In this document: in pieces, positions 1-8,304 of the stretch
How positions within the stretch are numbered: position 1 is the stretch's first letter
Layout of the letters: every line of letters starts with the position of its first letter
Assembly: GCF_002209485.1 (NCBI RefSeq)
Contig: NZ_NJIX01000002.1
Coordinates: 806,001-870,000 of the forward strand
DNA length: 64,000 nucleotides
Reading direction: 5' to 3'
DNA from: Achromobacter sp. HZ34
GTDB taxonomy: Bacteria > Pseudomonadota > Gammaproteobacteria > Burkholderiales > Burkholderiaceae_B
Program-made: the position numbers and the translations under genes
Notes under the pieces: model-generated
Seen by the model: only the letters and a program-made list of their open reading frames with translations
Database searches by the model: none
What the model was told of the DNA's origin: nothing

Positions 1-830
1 GCGACCCGGAAAACCTGCAGGCGCTGGGCGGCCTGGCGCCGGCCGACTGGATCGTCACCGGCTATCCCCGTGACGCCGTCGACACGCCGGCCAACCGGGA
101 TTTCGTCAAGGCCTACATTGACAAGTACGGCAGTCCGCCGCAAACGGCGTCGGTGCTGGGGTATTCAGCCCTGATGTCACTGGCGGCCGGCATCAAGCGC
201 GCCGGCTCGGCCGATGCGGAGAAGCTCACGGCAGCCTTTGCCAAACTGGCGGTGGCCACGCCCTTTGGCGACATCGAATATCGCGCCATCGATCACCAAT
301 CCACGCTGGGGACCTGGCTGGGCTACACCAGCCGCGTCGACGGCGTCGATGGCATGGACCGCTACGTCTACCTGGGCGGCGCGCGCCTGCAGCCACTGGA
401 CGAACACATCCGCCGCCTGCGTCCGGACACTGGCGAACGCTGGCCCCGGGATACGGTGGAAGCGGCCAGCGCCGCCGCCGCCGGTGCCACTGCCGCATCG
501 ACGACTGCGGCGCCGACGGGTATCAATCCATCGGCCGGCGCCGCGAGCCTGCCCGCGCCGGGAAATCACTTGGCGCCGCGCCGGCGGCTGGATACCAATA
601 ACGGCACTGACGGTGACCACGGCGAAGAGAGCGACCCACCGGTCACTACCCCCGGCGACGGCTCGCCCGCTTCCACGGCGGGATCGGCGGCCACGCCCAT
701 CATGAAAGTGGCCCCGGCGATCCTCGTCCCGCCCGCCGGCATGAATCGCACGCATGCGCCACAAGCCCTGCCGGCGTGGCCCGGCGGCCTGACCGACGAG
801 CGCTCACCGCTGCTACCACCCGTGCGCTGA
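1..830 (+). CDS. ABC transporter periplasmic substrate-binding protein, 5'-truncated
   Basis: The reading frame is open from base 3, so the start lies before the window. The first ~145 visible codons resemble the C-terminal lobe of a Leu/Ile/Val- or urea-type binding protein (Peripla_BP_6): an FVKAYIDKYG helix, a GYSALMSLAAGIKRAGS segment, a FGDIEYRAIDHQSTLGTWLGY strand run close to the usual family ending. Such proteins deliver solutes to an inner-membrane ABC importer; the partners are not in the window. The ordinary domain ends near LDEHIRRLRP, but the frame continues for about 130 residues that are rich in Ala, Pro and Thr with no recognisable fold. The ligand cannot be told from this fragment. 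Confidence 0.75.
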   Translation, partial: DPENLQALGGLAPADWIVTGYPRDAVDTPANRDFVKAYIDKYGSPPQTASVLGYSALMSLAAGIKRAGSADAEKLTAAFAKLAVATPFGDIEYRAIDHQSTLGTWLGYTSRVDGVDGMDRYVYLGGARLQPLDEHIRRLRPDTGERWPRDTVEAASAAAAGATAASTTAAPTGINPSAGAASLPAPGNHLAPRRRLDTNNGTDGDHGEESDPPVTTPGDGSPASTAGSAATPIMKVAPAILVPPAGMNRTHAPQALPAWPGGLTDERSPLLPPVR

Positions 831-890
831 ACCACACGGCCGACCATGGGCCCGCGGTGGCAAGCCATGGTTTGGCCGCCGGCCGCGCCT

Positions 891-913
891 GCGGTCTGGC
901 GATCGGAGACCGC
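891..913. terminator. Stem-loop between convergent genes
   Basis: A 7-bp stem, GCGGTCT paired with AGACCGC, encloses a 9-base loop in the gap between the convergent binding-protein gene and ohrR. There is no T-run, so it may only be a weak or Rho-assisted end. Confidence 0.25.
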
Positions 914-946
914 CAATCGCATGGCGTCGCCCCTGGACCGCGGCTA

Positions 947-1408
947 TCAAGACTCCAGCAAATGACGGCGCAGTTCGTTAAGGGTCTTGATCATCTCGCC
1001 CGCCTCTTCCAGGCTGCATTGGGCAGCCTTGCCCACGCCCAGCGGCACCGCACCCGCCTTGCGCTTCAAGGCGCGGCCGGCATCGGTCAACGACACGATC
1101 ACCTGCCGTTCATCGGCCACTGATCGCGCCCTGGCGATGCAACCGGCCGCCTCCAGCCGTTTCAGCAGCGGCGTCAGCGTGGCGGAATCCAGGAACAGCC
1201 GCTCGCCGATGGCCGACACGGTCACGCCGTCCTGCTCCCACAACACCAGCATCACCAGGTATTGCGGATAAGTCAGGCCCATGTCCGCCAGCAGGCGGCG
1301 ATACACCTTGCTCATCGCCAGCTGCGTCGAATACAGGGAAAAACAGAGCTGGTTGTCCAGCAGCAGGGCTGCCGCGCCGTCCAGCTTGGGAGGAGAAGAG
1401 TGTGCCAT
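947..1408 (-). CDS. ohrR: OhrR, peroxide-sensing MarR-family repressor
   Basis: This 153-residue MarR-family winged-helix protein is recognised as OhrR by its N-terminal [17 protein letters not shown] segment. The single conserved reactive cysteine falls at Cys22, the position known from the one-Cys and two-Cys OhrR families. The helix-turn-helix follows ([26 protein letters not shown]), then a wing with the DERQV motif. OhrR represses ohr until organic hydroperoxides oxidise the cysteine. The target gene ohr lies on the same strand 0.9 kb upstream, separated by an unrelated plus-strand gene. A 12-bp palindrome lies 14 bases upstream of this start codon, which would fit autoregulation. No strong Shine-Dalgarno sequence is visible. 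Confidence 0.9.
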   Translation of the reverse strand: MAHSSPPKLDGAAALLLDNQLCFSLYSTQLAMSKVYRRLLADMGLTYPQYLVMLVLWEQDGVTVSAIGERLFLDSATLTPLLKRLEAAGCIARARSVADERQVIVSLTDAGRALKRKAGAVPLGVGKAAQCSLEEAGEMIKTLNELRRHLLES

Positions 1409-1421
1409 GGCTCGATAGTAG

Positions 1422-1433
1422 ATCGCGCGCGAT
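1422..1433. promoter_or_regulatory. Candidate OhrR operator at ohrR
   Basis: A perfect palindrome, ATCGCGCGCGAT, lies just upstream of the ohrR start. It shares the pattern ATNGCGCGCNAT with the palindrome upstream of ohr. Known OhrR operators in other genera are more AT-rich, so the assignment rests only on the shared pattern and position. Confidence 0.4.
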
Positions 1434-1495
1434 GCAAGTGCCAGCCGCCGTCACGGCGGCGCAGCGTTTACGCCAGGACTCACGCCCAATCCATC

Positions 1496-1561
1496 ATTCC
1501 TACGAAATATTCTGCCGTTTTTGGAAAGATGCTTTCTATTCCTACGGGTTTATCCTAGGAT
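1496..1561 (+). promoter_or_regulatory. AT-rich promoter region of the DUF4148 gene with TTCCTA-type repeats
   Basis: ATTCCTACG occurs at 1496-1504 and again at 1538-1546, and a perfect palindrome ATCCTAGGAT sits at 1552-1561. The region is clearly poorer in G+C than its surroundings and ends about 120 bases before the DUF4148 start. The heptads resemble the TTTCCTA half-sites of BvgA in Bordetella, but that is a resemblance only. Confidence 0.35.
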
Positions 1562-1678
1562 TCATTCGGCTCAGAATGCACGGCATGGATGAAACGCATA
1601 GCGCCCGATTACGACGCACAGCGCCACGCTAACAAGCGCGATCCCGATACCAAGCCAACAATTCACGGAGAGCCAATC

Positions 1679-2080
1679 ATGAAAACCCGTACCCTGAGCC
1701 TGGGCGTTGCCGCCCTGTCGTTTGCCCTGATGGGCGCCGCCCACGCTGGTCCCGCCGGCTTCGGCGACACCGATAACCAGCCCTTCCAAGGTGTTTATGG
1801 TGCGTCGGAAGGCCACTCGCTGAGCCGCGCCGAAGTGGTTCAACAACTGCAGCAAGCCAAGGCCGCCGGCTACCAGACCGTCGCCGAACTGAATGCCACG
1901 CCCTTCCAGGCCGGCGCCGACAGCAATGTGACGCGTGCCCAGGTTGCCCAGCAGGTCGAAGCCGCCCCCGGCGCCACCGCCTTCGGCGATCCCAACAACC
2001 AGCCTTTCCAAGGCGTGTACGCCAGCACCCCGTCGAACACGCAATCGGCCCAGGCCAACGACGGCACCTACGTCCGTTAA
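1679..2080 (+). CDS. DUF4148-family small secreted protein
   Basis: A 133-residue exported protein. Residues 1-23 form a classical Sec signal peptide (MKTRTL, hydrophobic core, cleavage after AHA). The mature part carries a DUF4148-like helical motif (SLSRAEVVQQLQQAKAAGY, residues 47-65). The motif FGDxxNQPFQGVY occurs twice, at residues 28-40 and 102-114, so the protein looks like an internal duplication. DUF4148 proteins are common and often numerous in Burkholderiales; their function is unknown. The ATG at 1679 is preferred over an upstream in-frame start because it begins the signal peptide and has a CGGAGAG ribosome-binding site about 6 bases before it. The gene sits between ohrR and ohr but on the opposite strand, so co-function is not implied. 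Confidence 0.85.
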   Translation: MKTRTLSLGVAALSFALMGAAHAGPAGFGDTDNQPFQGVYGASEGHSLSRAEVVQQLQQAKAAGYQTVAELNATPFQAGADSNVTRAQVAQQVEAAPGATAFGDPNNQPFQGVYASTPSNTQSAQANDGTYVR

Positions 2081-2149
2081 AGCTGGCTGGGCAATCCCTC
2101 AAAAGGGGGTTGCCCGCCGGACCGGCGACGTTTTCTATCGCCAAAGCAC

Positions 2150-2190
2150 AAAGGCCGTCCGCGACATACGCGGACGGCCTTTGGCTTTTG
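2150..2190. terminator. Strong terminator between DUF4148 gene and ohr
   Basis: A perfect 14-bp stem (2150-2163 with 2169-2182) encloses a 5-base loop and is followed by TTGGCTTTT. It lies between two convergent genes. The plus strand has the better T-rich tail, so it mainly ends the DUF4148 transcript, but it could also stop ohr. Confidence 0.8.
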
Positions 2191-2305
2191 CTGCACCAAC
2201 GTTCAGGCGCGCGGCACTGTGCTGAGCGTCGCTGCCTGAAGTTCCACCCCAGGCTCCGTGCTGAGAGCCCGTGGCGAAACGCCGGGTGACCGCCCGACTG
2301 CTTCC

Positions 2306-2731
2306 TCAAACGATGGTCAACGTCACGTCGATGTTGCCACGCGTGGCGTTCGAGTACGGGCAAACGGTGTGCGCCTTCTCGACCAGCTCGTGCGCCTTGG
2401 CGGCGTCCACGCCCGGCAGGGAAATCTTCAGTTCCACTTCGATGCCGAAGCCGCCGGGAATCTGGCCAATACCCACTTCGCCGGTGATGCTGGCGTCGGC
2501 GGGCAGCGCGAATTTTTCCTGGCTGGCAACGAACTTCAGCGCGCCGATGAAGCAAGCCGAATAGCCGGCCGCGAACAATTGCTCGGGATTGGTGCCGTTG
2601 CCGCCAGCGCCGCCCAATTCACGCGGCGTGGTCAATTTCACATCCAGCACGTTGTCCGACGAGACGGCCCGGCCGTCACGGCCGCCGGTTGCAGTGGCTT
2701 GAGCGCGATACAGAACTTTTTCGATCGACAT
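2306..2731 (-). CDS. ohr: Ohr, organic hydroperoxide resistance peroxidase
   Basis: A 141-residue OsmC/Ohr-family thiol peroxidase that reduces organic and fatty-acid hydroperoxides, using lipoyl proteins as the usual reductant. The two catalytic cysteines are present in the family contexts: Cys60 in [18 protein letters not shown] and Cys124 in [14 protein letters not shown]. Length is normal for the family. A GGAG ribosome-binding site precedes the ATG. The regulator ohrR follows on the same strand, which supports the Ohr rather than OsmC assignment. A long (about 225-base) upstream gap holds a candidate OhrR palindrome. Confidence 0.95.
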   Translation of the reverse strand: MSIEKVLYRAQATATGGRDGRAVSSDNVLDVKLTTPRELGGAGGNGTNPEQLFAAGYSACFIGALKFVASQEKFALPADASITGEVGIGQIPGGFGIEVELKISLPGVDAAKAHELVEKAHTVCPYSNATRGNIDVTLTIV

Positions 2732-2856
2732 GGAAGACTCCGTTTTGCAAATGTGTAGATGCAGGATAGCTGCTGGTTGAAGATCGCCCCGATCGCGCCG
2801 GGCCGGCTTGTCCGTCCCGTGTCCGCTGCGATTCGTGCGTCCATGTGTGCATATTA

Positions 2857-2870
2857 AATAGCGCGCTATT
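2857..2870. promoter_or_regulatory. Candidate OhrR operator upstream of ohr
   Basis: A perfect 14-bp palindrome, AATAGCGCGCTATT, lies 126 bases upstream of the ohr start. Its 12-bp core ATAGCGCGCTAT matches the ohrR-side palindrome at 10 of 12 positions. It sits in the only AT-rich part of this gap, where the ohr promoter would be expected. Confidence 0.4.
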
Positions 2871-2908
2871 CTTTTGCAAGCGATTTTTTAACGCGATTAG
2901 TTCTGCGC

Positions 2909-2945
2909 AAAAAAAAAGCGGCCGCAGGATCGCTCCCGCGGCCGC
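2909..2945 (-). terminator. Rho-independent terminator of the KGG gene
   Basis: On the minus strand, GCGGCCGC pairs with GCGGCCGC (2938-2945 with 2918-2925) across a 12-base loop, followed by nine T residues (2917-2909). It begins 14 bases after the KGG stop codon. Confidence 0.8.
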
Positions 2946-2958
2946 GCCTGGTGTCAGG

Positions 2959-3237
2959 TCACCGCCCCTCCTGCTCGTCCGCCTCTTCCGGCGCAGCGGT
3001 ATCGGGCGCAGCGGCATTGGCATCGTTACCGGCGCCCTCGGCATTGCCTTGCTGCTTGCTGCCCGCATGGCGCTTGGCCGCGGCCGCGCGCGCTTCCTGT
3101 GAATTGAATCGGTGGGCCTTGCCCAGGCGGTGCGCGGCGCGCCCCCCTTGTGCAGCGATTTCTCGCTGGAATTCAGGCCCCATTGCAGCAAAACCTCGTG
3201 GCTTGCGCGGCGCTTTTTGCTCGGTGTTGTCGGTCAT
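2959..3237 (-). CDS. KGG-motif stress-induced protein
   Basis: A 92-residue, highly charged, probably disordered protein. The N-terminal half carries the acidophilic repeat signature of the KGG family (PF10685): RGFAAMGPEFQREIAAQGG then RAAHRLGKAHRFNSQEAR, the same pattern seen in YciG and GsiB-type general stress proteins. The C-terminal third is a low-complexity Ala/Glu/Asp tail. No enzymatic function is known; proteins of this kind are induced by general stress or stationary phase. The gene has its own terminator and is not clearly in an operon. The cysteine-free, hydrophilic composition fits the family. Confidence 0.8.
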   Translation of the reverse strand: MTDNTEQKAPRKPRGFAAMGPEFQREIAAQGGRAAHRLGKAHRFNSQEARAAAAKRHAGSKQQGNAEGAGNDANAAAPDTAAPEEADEQEGR

Positions 3238-3572
3238 GTCTATGCCCCTGTAGGTGTCTCACGGCCAGTTGCGATGACTGCATCGTCCCTACCAACCCAA
3301 TCAGCATGCCCGGTGGATTTTCCGGACACATCAAGGATCAGCAAGGTTTACGCCGTCATGTAGGGCTTACCGCGGCGCGGCAAACCCCTAGTCAGGTTGT
3401 TCCCGACGGCACTTTCATCGGCCTGTTCCTCAGCCGCGACTTGTCCGCCTCACATGCCGAGTAAGCAAGCGGCAAGCCCAAGAATCCCTCAGGTAACGGC
3501 TTAGGCCATTTGACACGGCCCTCCCAGACGACTATCTTCACGTCGAAATACTTTACGTCAAAATACTTTGCC
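3238..3572. other. 335-base gap with an inverted TAGGG/CCCTA element and tandem repeats
   Basis: No gene is apparent. At 3361-3390 TAGGGCTTACCGC faces GCGGCAAACCCCTA, an imperfect inverted repeat. At its right end lie two adjoining 15-bp direct repeats (3540-3569) just before the MarR gene. This is probably divergent promoter and operator DNA for the KGG and MarR genes. Confidence 0.5.
3540..3569 (+). promoter_or_regulatory. Two 15-bp direct repeats before the MarR start
   Basis: ACGTCGAAATACTTT and ACGTCAAAATACTTT lie head to tail and end 3 bases before the MarR ATG. They differ at one base. This is a plausible autoregulatory operator for the MarR protein, though it also resembles the short tandem repeats seen in other gaps of this window. 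Confidence 0.45.
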
Positions 3573-4106
3573 ATGACTTTGCCTTCCTCCGACAACGCCG
3601 ACTTCGTCGATCACATCCTTGCCCAATGGAGCACGGCGCGGCCCGATCTGCCCATCGGCCCGATGGCCGTCTTCAGCCGGCTGTTCCGCCTGCAGGCCGT
3701 GGCGTCGCGCGATATCGACCGCAGCCTGCGGCCCCTTGGCGTGAATCCCGGCGAGTTCGACGTCATCGCCACCCTGACCCGCCATGGACCGCCCCACGCA
3801 TTGAGCCCGCAGCAGCTGGCCGAATCGATGCTGTTGTCCTCCGGGGCAATGACCAACCGCCTCGACCGCCTGGAGCAAGCCGGCCTGGTGGCGCGCCAAC
3901 CCAATCCCGACGACCGCCGTGGCGTCATCGTCACCTTGACCAAACGGGGGCAGCAAACCGCCGACGCGGTGTTGCGCGCCTACCTGGGCGTCCTCGACCA
4001 GATGCTGGCCCCCCTGCCACCCGCCCGCCGCGACGCCCTGGCCGGCCTGCTACGCGAATTGCTGCTGGCGCATGACCAGCAGGCGCCCGGCGGGATAAAG
4101 CCTTGA
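3573..4106 (+). CDS. MarR-family transcriptional regulator
   Basis: A 177-residue regulator with the MarR winged-helix core: LSPQQLAESMLLSSGAMTNRLDRLEQAGLV forms the helix-turn-helix and the following PNPDDRRGVIVTLTKRG is the wing with the typical DDRR motif. The N-terminal helix (FSRLFRLQAVASRDIDRSLRPLG) would form the dimer interface. It lies directly upstream of an MFS transporter on the same strand, a common pairing in which the regulator controls the efflux gene. The ATG at 3573 is chosen over an earlier in-frame ATG because the latter would translate the 15-bp direct repeats into a repetitive, non-conserved leader (TSKYFTSKYF). The effector is unknown. Confidence 0.85.
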   Translation: MTLPSSDNADFVDHILAQWSTARPDLPIGPMAVFSRLFRLQAVASRDIDRSLRPLGVNPGEFDVIATLTRHGPPHALSPQQLAESMLLSSGAMTNRLDRLEQAGLVARQPNPDDRRGVIVTLTKRGQQTADAVLRAYLGVLDQMLAPLPPARRDALAGLLRELLLAHDQQAPGGIKP

Positions 4107-4141
4107 AGGCCTCGAATTCACGGGCGCCGATTTCACGCTTG

Positions 4142-4200
4142 TTGAATCCAGCGTATTGAATCCAGCTCATTGAATTCACGACTATCGAATTCACGCTTCC
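4142..4200 (+). repeat. Four 14-15-bp imperfect tandem repeats
   Basis: Units start at 4142, 4156, 4170 and 4185, each beginning TTGAATCC, TTGAATTC or TCGAATTC followed by AGC or ACG. A further GAATTCACG copy is at 4114. The array fills the gap between the MarR gene and the MFS gene and ends 12 bases before the latter. Confidence 0.6.
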
Positions 4201-4211
4201 TGATTCCTCAC

Positions 4212-5441
4212 ATGACTCATCCCCACACTTCCGCTCCGCCGCTCCTGACCCACGCCATGGTGCTGCTGATGGCCGTTGCCACCGGCGTGATCGTCGCCAG
4301 TAACTACTACGCCCAACCCCTGCTGCACGCCATCGGCAATGAATTCGGCGTCGGCTCGACAGGCACCGCGCTTATCGTCACCGTGGCGCAAAGCAGCTAC
4401 GCCGTCGGCCTGATGCTGCTGGTACCGCTGGGCGATCGCCTGGAACGGCGCGGCTTGATCACCCGCCTGACGCTGATCGCGGCCGCCGGCCAGGCGCTCG
4501 TGGCGTACGGCCCCGGCATGGGCAGCGTGCTGGCCGGCACGGCCATCACCGGCGCCACGTCGGTGGTCGCCCAGGTCATGGTGCCCTTCGCCGCCACCCT
4601 GGCGGCGCCCCAGGAACGGGGCCGGGTGGTCGGCACCATCATGAGCGGCCTGCTGCTGGGCATCCTGCTGGGCCGCACCGTATCGGGCCTGCTGTCCGAC
4701 CTGGGCAGCTGGCGCACGGTCTACCAGGTGGCCGCCGTCCTGCTGGTCCTGGTCGCGGCCAGCCTGCGGTGGGTGCTGCCGCGCCACGCCGGGACGTCGA
4801 CCATGGGCTACATCGCCCTGCTGCGCTCGGTCGGCACGCTGTTCGTGCAAGAACCGCAGTTCCGCGCGCGCAGCCTGATCGGCGGGCTGACCTTCGCCCA
4901 GTTCAGCGTGCTGTGGACCTCGCTGACCTTCCTGCTGGTGAATCCTCCCTACGGCTATTCGAACAGCACCATTGGCCTGTTCGGGCTGGCCGGCGCGGTC
5001 GGCGCCGGGGCGGCACGCATCTTCGGCCGCATGGCCGACCGCGGCCACGCCAACCGCAGCACCCGCTTCGGCCTGTGGCTGCTGCTGCTTTCCTGGCCCC
5101 TGCTGTGGTGGGGTGGCGCCTCGGTCCTGGCCCTGCTGGCGGGCATCCTGGTGCTGGACCTGGCCATCCAGGCCGTGCATATCACCAACCAGACCTGCAT
5201 CTACCGCTTGCAGCCGGACGCCCGCAGCCGTCTGGCGGCCGGTTACATGACCTCCTACTTCATCGGCGGGGCGGCGGGCTCGCTGGCTTCGGCGGCGGCT
5301 TATACCCACGGCGGCTGGATGGGCGTCTGCCTGCTGGGACTGGGATTCAGCCTGGTGGCGCTGCTGTATGGCAGCCTGGCACCGAACGCCCGGGCGCAAG
5401 AAATCGCCGTCGAAACAGCCCCTCGCCCTAAGGCGGCCTAG
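4212..5441 (+). CDS. MFS transporter, probable drug or metabolite efflux
   Basis: A 409-residue major facilitator protein with about 12 hydrophobic segments. The first helix leads into the ASNYYAQPLLHAIGNEFG motif, frequent in the AraJ/YdhP-like efflux branch of MFS. The loop-2/3 signature is GDRLERRGLI and a second such loop, GRMADRGHANRSTRFG, opens the C-terminal half. The ATG at 4212 is preferred to one 42 bases earlier because the earlier start lies inside the tandem repeat array. Its position behind a MarR gene suggests a regulator-efflux pair. The substrate cannot be inferred from the sequence. The C-terminus ends in a short basic tail. Confidence 0.85.
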   Translation: MTHPHTSAPPLLTHAMVLLMAVATGVIVASNYYAQPLLHAIGNEFGVGSTGTALIVTVAQSSYAVGLMLLVPLGDRLERRGLITRLTLIAAAGQALVAYGPGMGSVLAGTAITGATSVVAQVMVPFAATLAAPQERGRVVGTIMSGLLLGILLGRTVSGLLSDLGSWRTVYQVAAVLLVLVAASLRWVLPRHAGTSTMGYIALLRSVGTLFVQEPQFRARSLIGGLTFAQFSVLWTSLTFLLVNPPYGYSNSTIGLFGLAGAVGAGAARIFGRMADRGHANRSTRFGLWLLLLSWPLLWWGGASVLALLAGILVLDLAIQAVHITNQTCIYRLQPDARSRLAAGYMTSYFIGGAAGSLASAAAYTHGGWMGVCLLGLGFSLVALLYGSLAPNARAQEIAVETAPRPKAA

Positions 5442-5448
5442 CAGAACC

Positions 5449-5454
5449 TATAAT
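5449..5454 (+). promoter_or_regulatory. Candidate -10 box of the leuS promoter
   Basis: A perfect TATAAT stands in G+C-rich DNA 69 bases upstream of the leuS start, just after the MFS stop codon. No good -35 box is seen at the right distance. Confidence 0.45.
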
Positions 5455-5522
5455 CGAGGGTTTTGATCGTCCGCCGCCCGGGCCCGGTCCCCGGCGGCCC
5501 CTTTTTCCGGTCCATGGAACTC

Positions 5523-8180
5523 ATGCAGGAACGCTACCTCCCCAACGCCGTTGAAGCCACCGCCCACCAAGCCTGGCTGGCCAGTGATGCTTACCGCGTC
5601 GTCGAACACGCGACCGATGCCAACGGCGTCGAAAAGCCCAAGTTCTATGCCTGCTCGATGCTGCCCTACCCCAGCGGCAAGCTGCATATGGGGCACGTGC
5701 GCAACTACACCATCAACGACATGATGGCGCGCCAGCTGCGCATGCGCGGCTACAACGTGCTGATGCCCATGGGCTGGGACGCCTTCGGCATGCCGGCGGA
5801 AAACGCCGCCATCAAGTCCAAGGTGCCGCCGGCCAAGTGGACCTACGACAACATCGCCTACATGAAGAAGCAGATGCAGGCGATGGGTCTGGCCATCGAC
5901 TGGTCGCGCGAAATGTGCGCCTGCGATCCGGCCTACTACAAATGGAACCAGTGGCTGTTCCTGAAGATGCTGGAAAAAGGCATCGCCTACCGCAAGACCC
6001 AGGTGGTCAACTGGGATCCGGTGGACAACACCGTGCTGGCCAATGAACAGGTCATCGACGGCCGCGGCTGGCGCTCGGGCGCGCTGGTCGAAAAGCGCGA
6101 GATCCCCGGCTACTACCTGCGCATCACCGACTACGCCGAAGAACTGCTGGACCAGGTCAAGACCGGCCTGCCCGGCTGGCCCGAGCGCGTGCGCGTCATG
6201 CAGGAGAACTGGATCGGCAAGAGCGAAGGCCTGCGTTTCGCCTTCACCCATGACATCCGCGACACCGACGGCGCCCTGATCCAGGACGGCCGCCTGTACG
6301 TCTTCACCACGCGTGCCGACACCATCATGGGTGTCACCTTCTGCGCCGTGGCGCCGGAACATCCCCTGGCGACGCATGCCGCCGCCAGCAATCCCGCGCT
6401 GGCCGCCTTCATCGAACAGTGCAAGCTGGGCGGCACCACCGAGGCCGAACTGGCCACGCGTGAAAAAGAAGGCATGAAGACCGACATGACGGTCACTCAT
6501 CCCATCACCGGCGCGCAGGTCGACGTCTGGGTCGGCAACTACGTGCTCATGAGCTACGGCGACGGCGCTGTCATGGGCGTGCCTGCCCACGACGAACGCG
6601 ACTTCGCCTTCGCCAAGAAATACGGCCTGCCCATCGAACAGGTCGTCGCCGTGGAAGGCAAGACCTACTCCACCGACGCCTGGCAGGAATGGTACGGCGA
6701 CAAGCAAAGCGGCCGCACCGTCAATTCCGGCAAATACGATGGCCTGGACTACAAGGCGGCGGTCGACGCCATCGCCGCCGACCTGGCGCCGCAAGGCCTG
6801 GGCGAGAAGCAGACCACCTGGCGCCTGCGCGACTGGGGCATCTCGCGCCAGCGCTACTGGGGCACGCCCATCCCCATCATCCACTGCCCGGACTGCGGTC
6901 CCGTGCCGGTGCCGGAAAAAGACCTGCCGGTGGTGCTGCCGGACGACCTGATCCCGGACGGCAGCGGCAATCCGCTGGCCAAGAACGAAGCCTTCCTGTC
7001 CTGCTCCTGCCCCACTTGCGGCAAGCCCGCGCGGCGCGAAACGGACACCATGGACACGTTCGTCGACTCGTCCTGGTACTTCATGCGCTACACCACGCCG
7101 GGCAACGACCAGGCCATGGTGGATGCCCGCAACGATTACTGGATGCCGATGGACCAGTACATCGGCGGCATCGAGCACGCCGTGCTGCACTTGCTGTACG
7201 CGCGCTTCTGGACCAAGGTCATGCGCGACCTGGGCATGCTCAAGTTCGACGAACCTTTTACCAAACTGCTGTGCCAGGGCATGGTGCTGAACCACATCTA
7301 TTCGCGCAAGACGCCCCAGGGCGGCATCGAGTATTTCTGGCCCGAGGAAGTCGAAAACGTCTATGACGCCAAGGGCGCCATCGTGGGCGCGCGCCGCAAA
7401 TCGGACGGCAGCGATGTCACCTACGGCGGCGTGGGCACCATGTCCAAGTCGAAGAACAACGGCGTCGACCCGCAATCGCTGATCGACACCCTGGGCGCCG
7501 ATACCGCGCGCCTGTTCGTCATGTTCGCCAGCCCGCCCGAGCAGACGCTGGAATGGTCCGACTCCGGCGTCGAAGGGTCGAACCGCTTCCTGCGCCGCCT
7601 GTGGTCCTACACCCACTCGCAACGCGACACCGTGGCCAGCGGCCTGGCGGCGACGATCCAATGGCAGGATGCGCCGGCGCCGGTCAAGGATCTGCGCCGT
7701 GAGGTCTACAACCTGCTCAAGCAGGCGGACTACGACTACCAGCGCATCCAGTACAACACCGTGGTGTCGGCCTGCATGAAAATGCTCAACGCCATCGAAA
7801 GCGCCGACCTGCCGGCCGGCGCGCCGGCGGACGCGGCGCGTGCCGAAGCCATCGGCGTGCTGCTGCGCGTGCTGTACCCGGTGGTGCCGCACATCACCTG
7901 GAACCTGTGGAACGAACTGGGCTACGGCGCGCGTTACGGCGACCTGCTCGACGCGCCGTGGCCGCAGGTCGACGACGCCGCGCTGGTGGCCGATGAGATC
8001 GATCTGATGCTGCAGGTCAACGGCAAGCTGCGCGGTTCCTTGCGCGTGCCGGCCACCGCCGCCAAGGCTGACATCGAGGCCCAGGCAGCCGCCCATGAAG
8101 CGGTGGCCCGCTTCCTGGAAGGCCGCCCGGCAAAACGGGTTATCGTTGTGCCCGGCAAACTGGTCAACGTCGTTGGTTGA
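5523..8180 (+). CDS. leuS: Leucyl-tRNA synthetase
   Basis: An 885-residue class I aminoacyl-tRNA synthetase that charges tRNA-Leu. The HIGH signature is HMGH at residues 55-58 after YPSGKL, the editing CP1 domain contains the family motif [11 protein letters not shown], and the KMSKS loop appears as [12 protein letters not shown]. The C-terminal anticodon-binding domain ends in the usual LVNVVG-type strand. Length is typical. The start at MQERYLP is chosen because the enzyme family begins there in Burkholderiales; an in-frame ATG three codons upstream is possible. The gene heads a run of leuS, lptE and holA on the plus strand, the arrangement usual in beta- and gammaproteobacteria. Confidence 0.97.
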   Translation: MQERYLPNAVEATAHQAWLASDAYRVVEHATDANGVEKPKFYACSMLPYPSGKLHMGHVRNYTINDMMARQLRMRGYNVLMPMGWDAFGMPAENAAIKSKVPPAKWTYDNIAYMKKQMQAMGLAIDWSREMCACDPAYYKWNQWLFLKMLEKGIAYRKTQVVNWDPVDNTVLANEQVIDGRGWRSGALVEKREIPGYYLRITDYAEELLDQVKTGLPGWPERVRVMQENWIGKSEGLRFAFTHDIRDTDGALIQDGRLYVFTTRADTIMGVTFCAVAPEHPLATHAAASNPALAAFIEQCKLGGTTEAELATREKEGMKTDMTVTHPITGAQVDVWVGNYVLMSYGDGAVMGVPAHDERDFAFAKKYGLPIEQVVAVEGKTYSTDAWQEWYGDKQSGRTVNSGKYDGLDYKAAVDAIAADLAPQGLGEKQTTWRLRDWGISRQRYWGTPIPIIHCPDCGPVPVPEKDLPVVLPDDLIPDGSGNPLAKNEAFLSCSCPTCGKPARRETDTMDTFVDSSWYFMRYTTPGNDQAMVDARNDYWMPMDQYIGGIEHAVLHLLYARFWTKVMRDLGMLKFDEPFTKLLCQGMVLNHIYSRKTPQGGIEYFWPEEVENVYDAKGAIVGARRKSDGSDVTYGGVGTMSKSKNNGVDPQSLIDTLGADTARLFVMFASPPEQTLEWSDSGVEGSNRFLRRLWSYTHSQRDTVASGLAATIQWQDAPAPVKDLRREVYNLLKQADYDYQRIQYNTVVSACMKMLNAIESADLPAGAPADAARAEAIGVLLRVLYPVVPHITWNLWNELGYGARYGDLLDAPWPQVDDAALVADEIDLMLQVNGKLRGSLRVPATAAKADIEAQAAAHEAVARFLEGRPAKRVIVVPGKLVNVVG

Positions 8181-8304
8181 TGTTGCGGGCTCCTGAGGCC
8201 TGGGCGTGGGTCCGGGCTTCAGGGCTGAGCTTCGGCGCAGGGCCGGTTACGGGACCGGGCTGGGGCCCAAGCTTTATTTAGCATGAGTTTTTACGGGGTT
8301 GCGC

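Noticed and set aside
3392-3595. 67-codon minus-strand frame with repeated YFDVK
   Set aside because: The repeat is just the antisense reading of the 15-bp direct repeats before the MarR gene; no conserved product is seen.
5448-8096. 882-codon open frame on the minus strand across leuS
   Set aside because: It lies fully antisense to leuS, which has every synthetase motif. The translation is His/Val/Gly-rich with no known domain, typical of an antisense frame in G+C-rich coding DNA.
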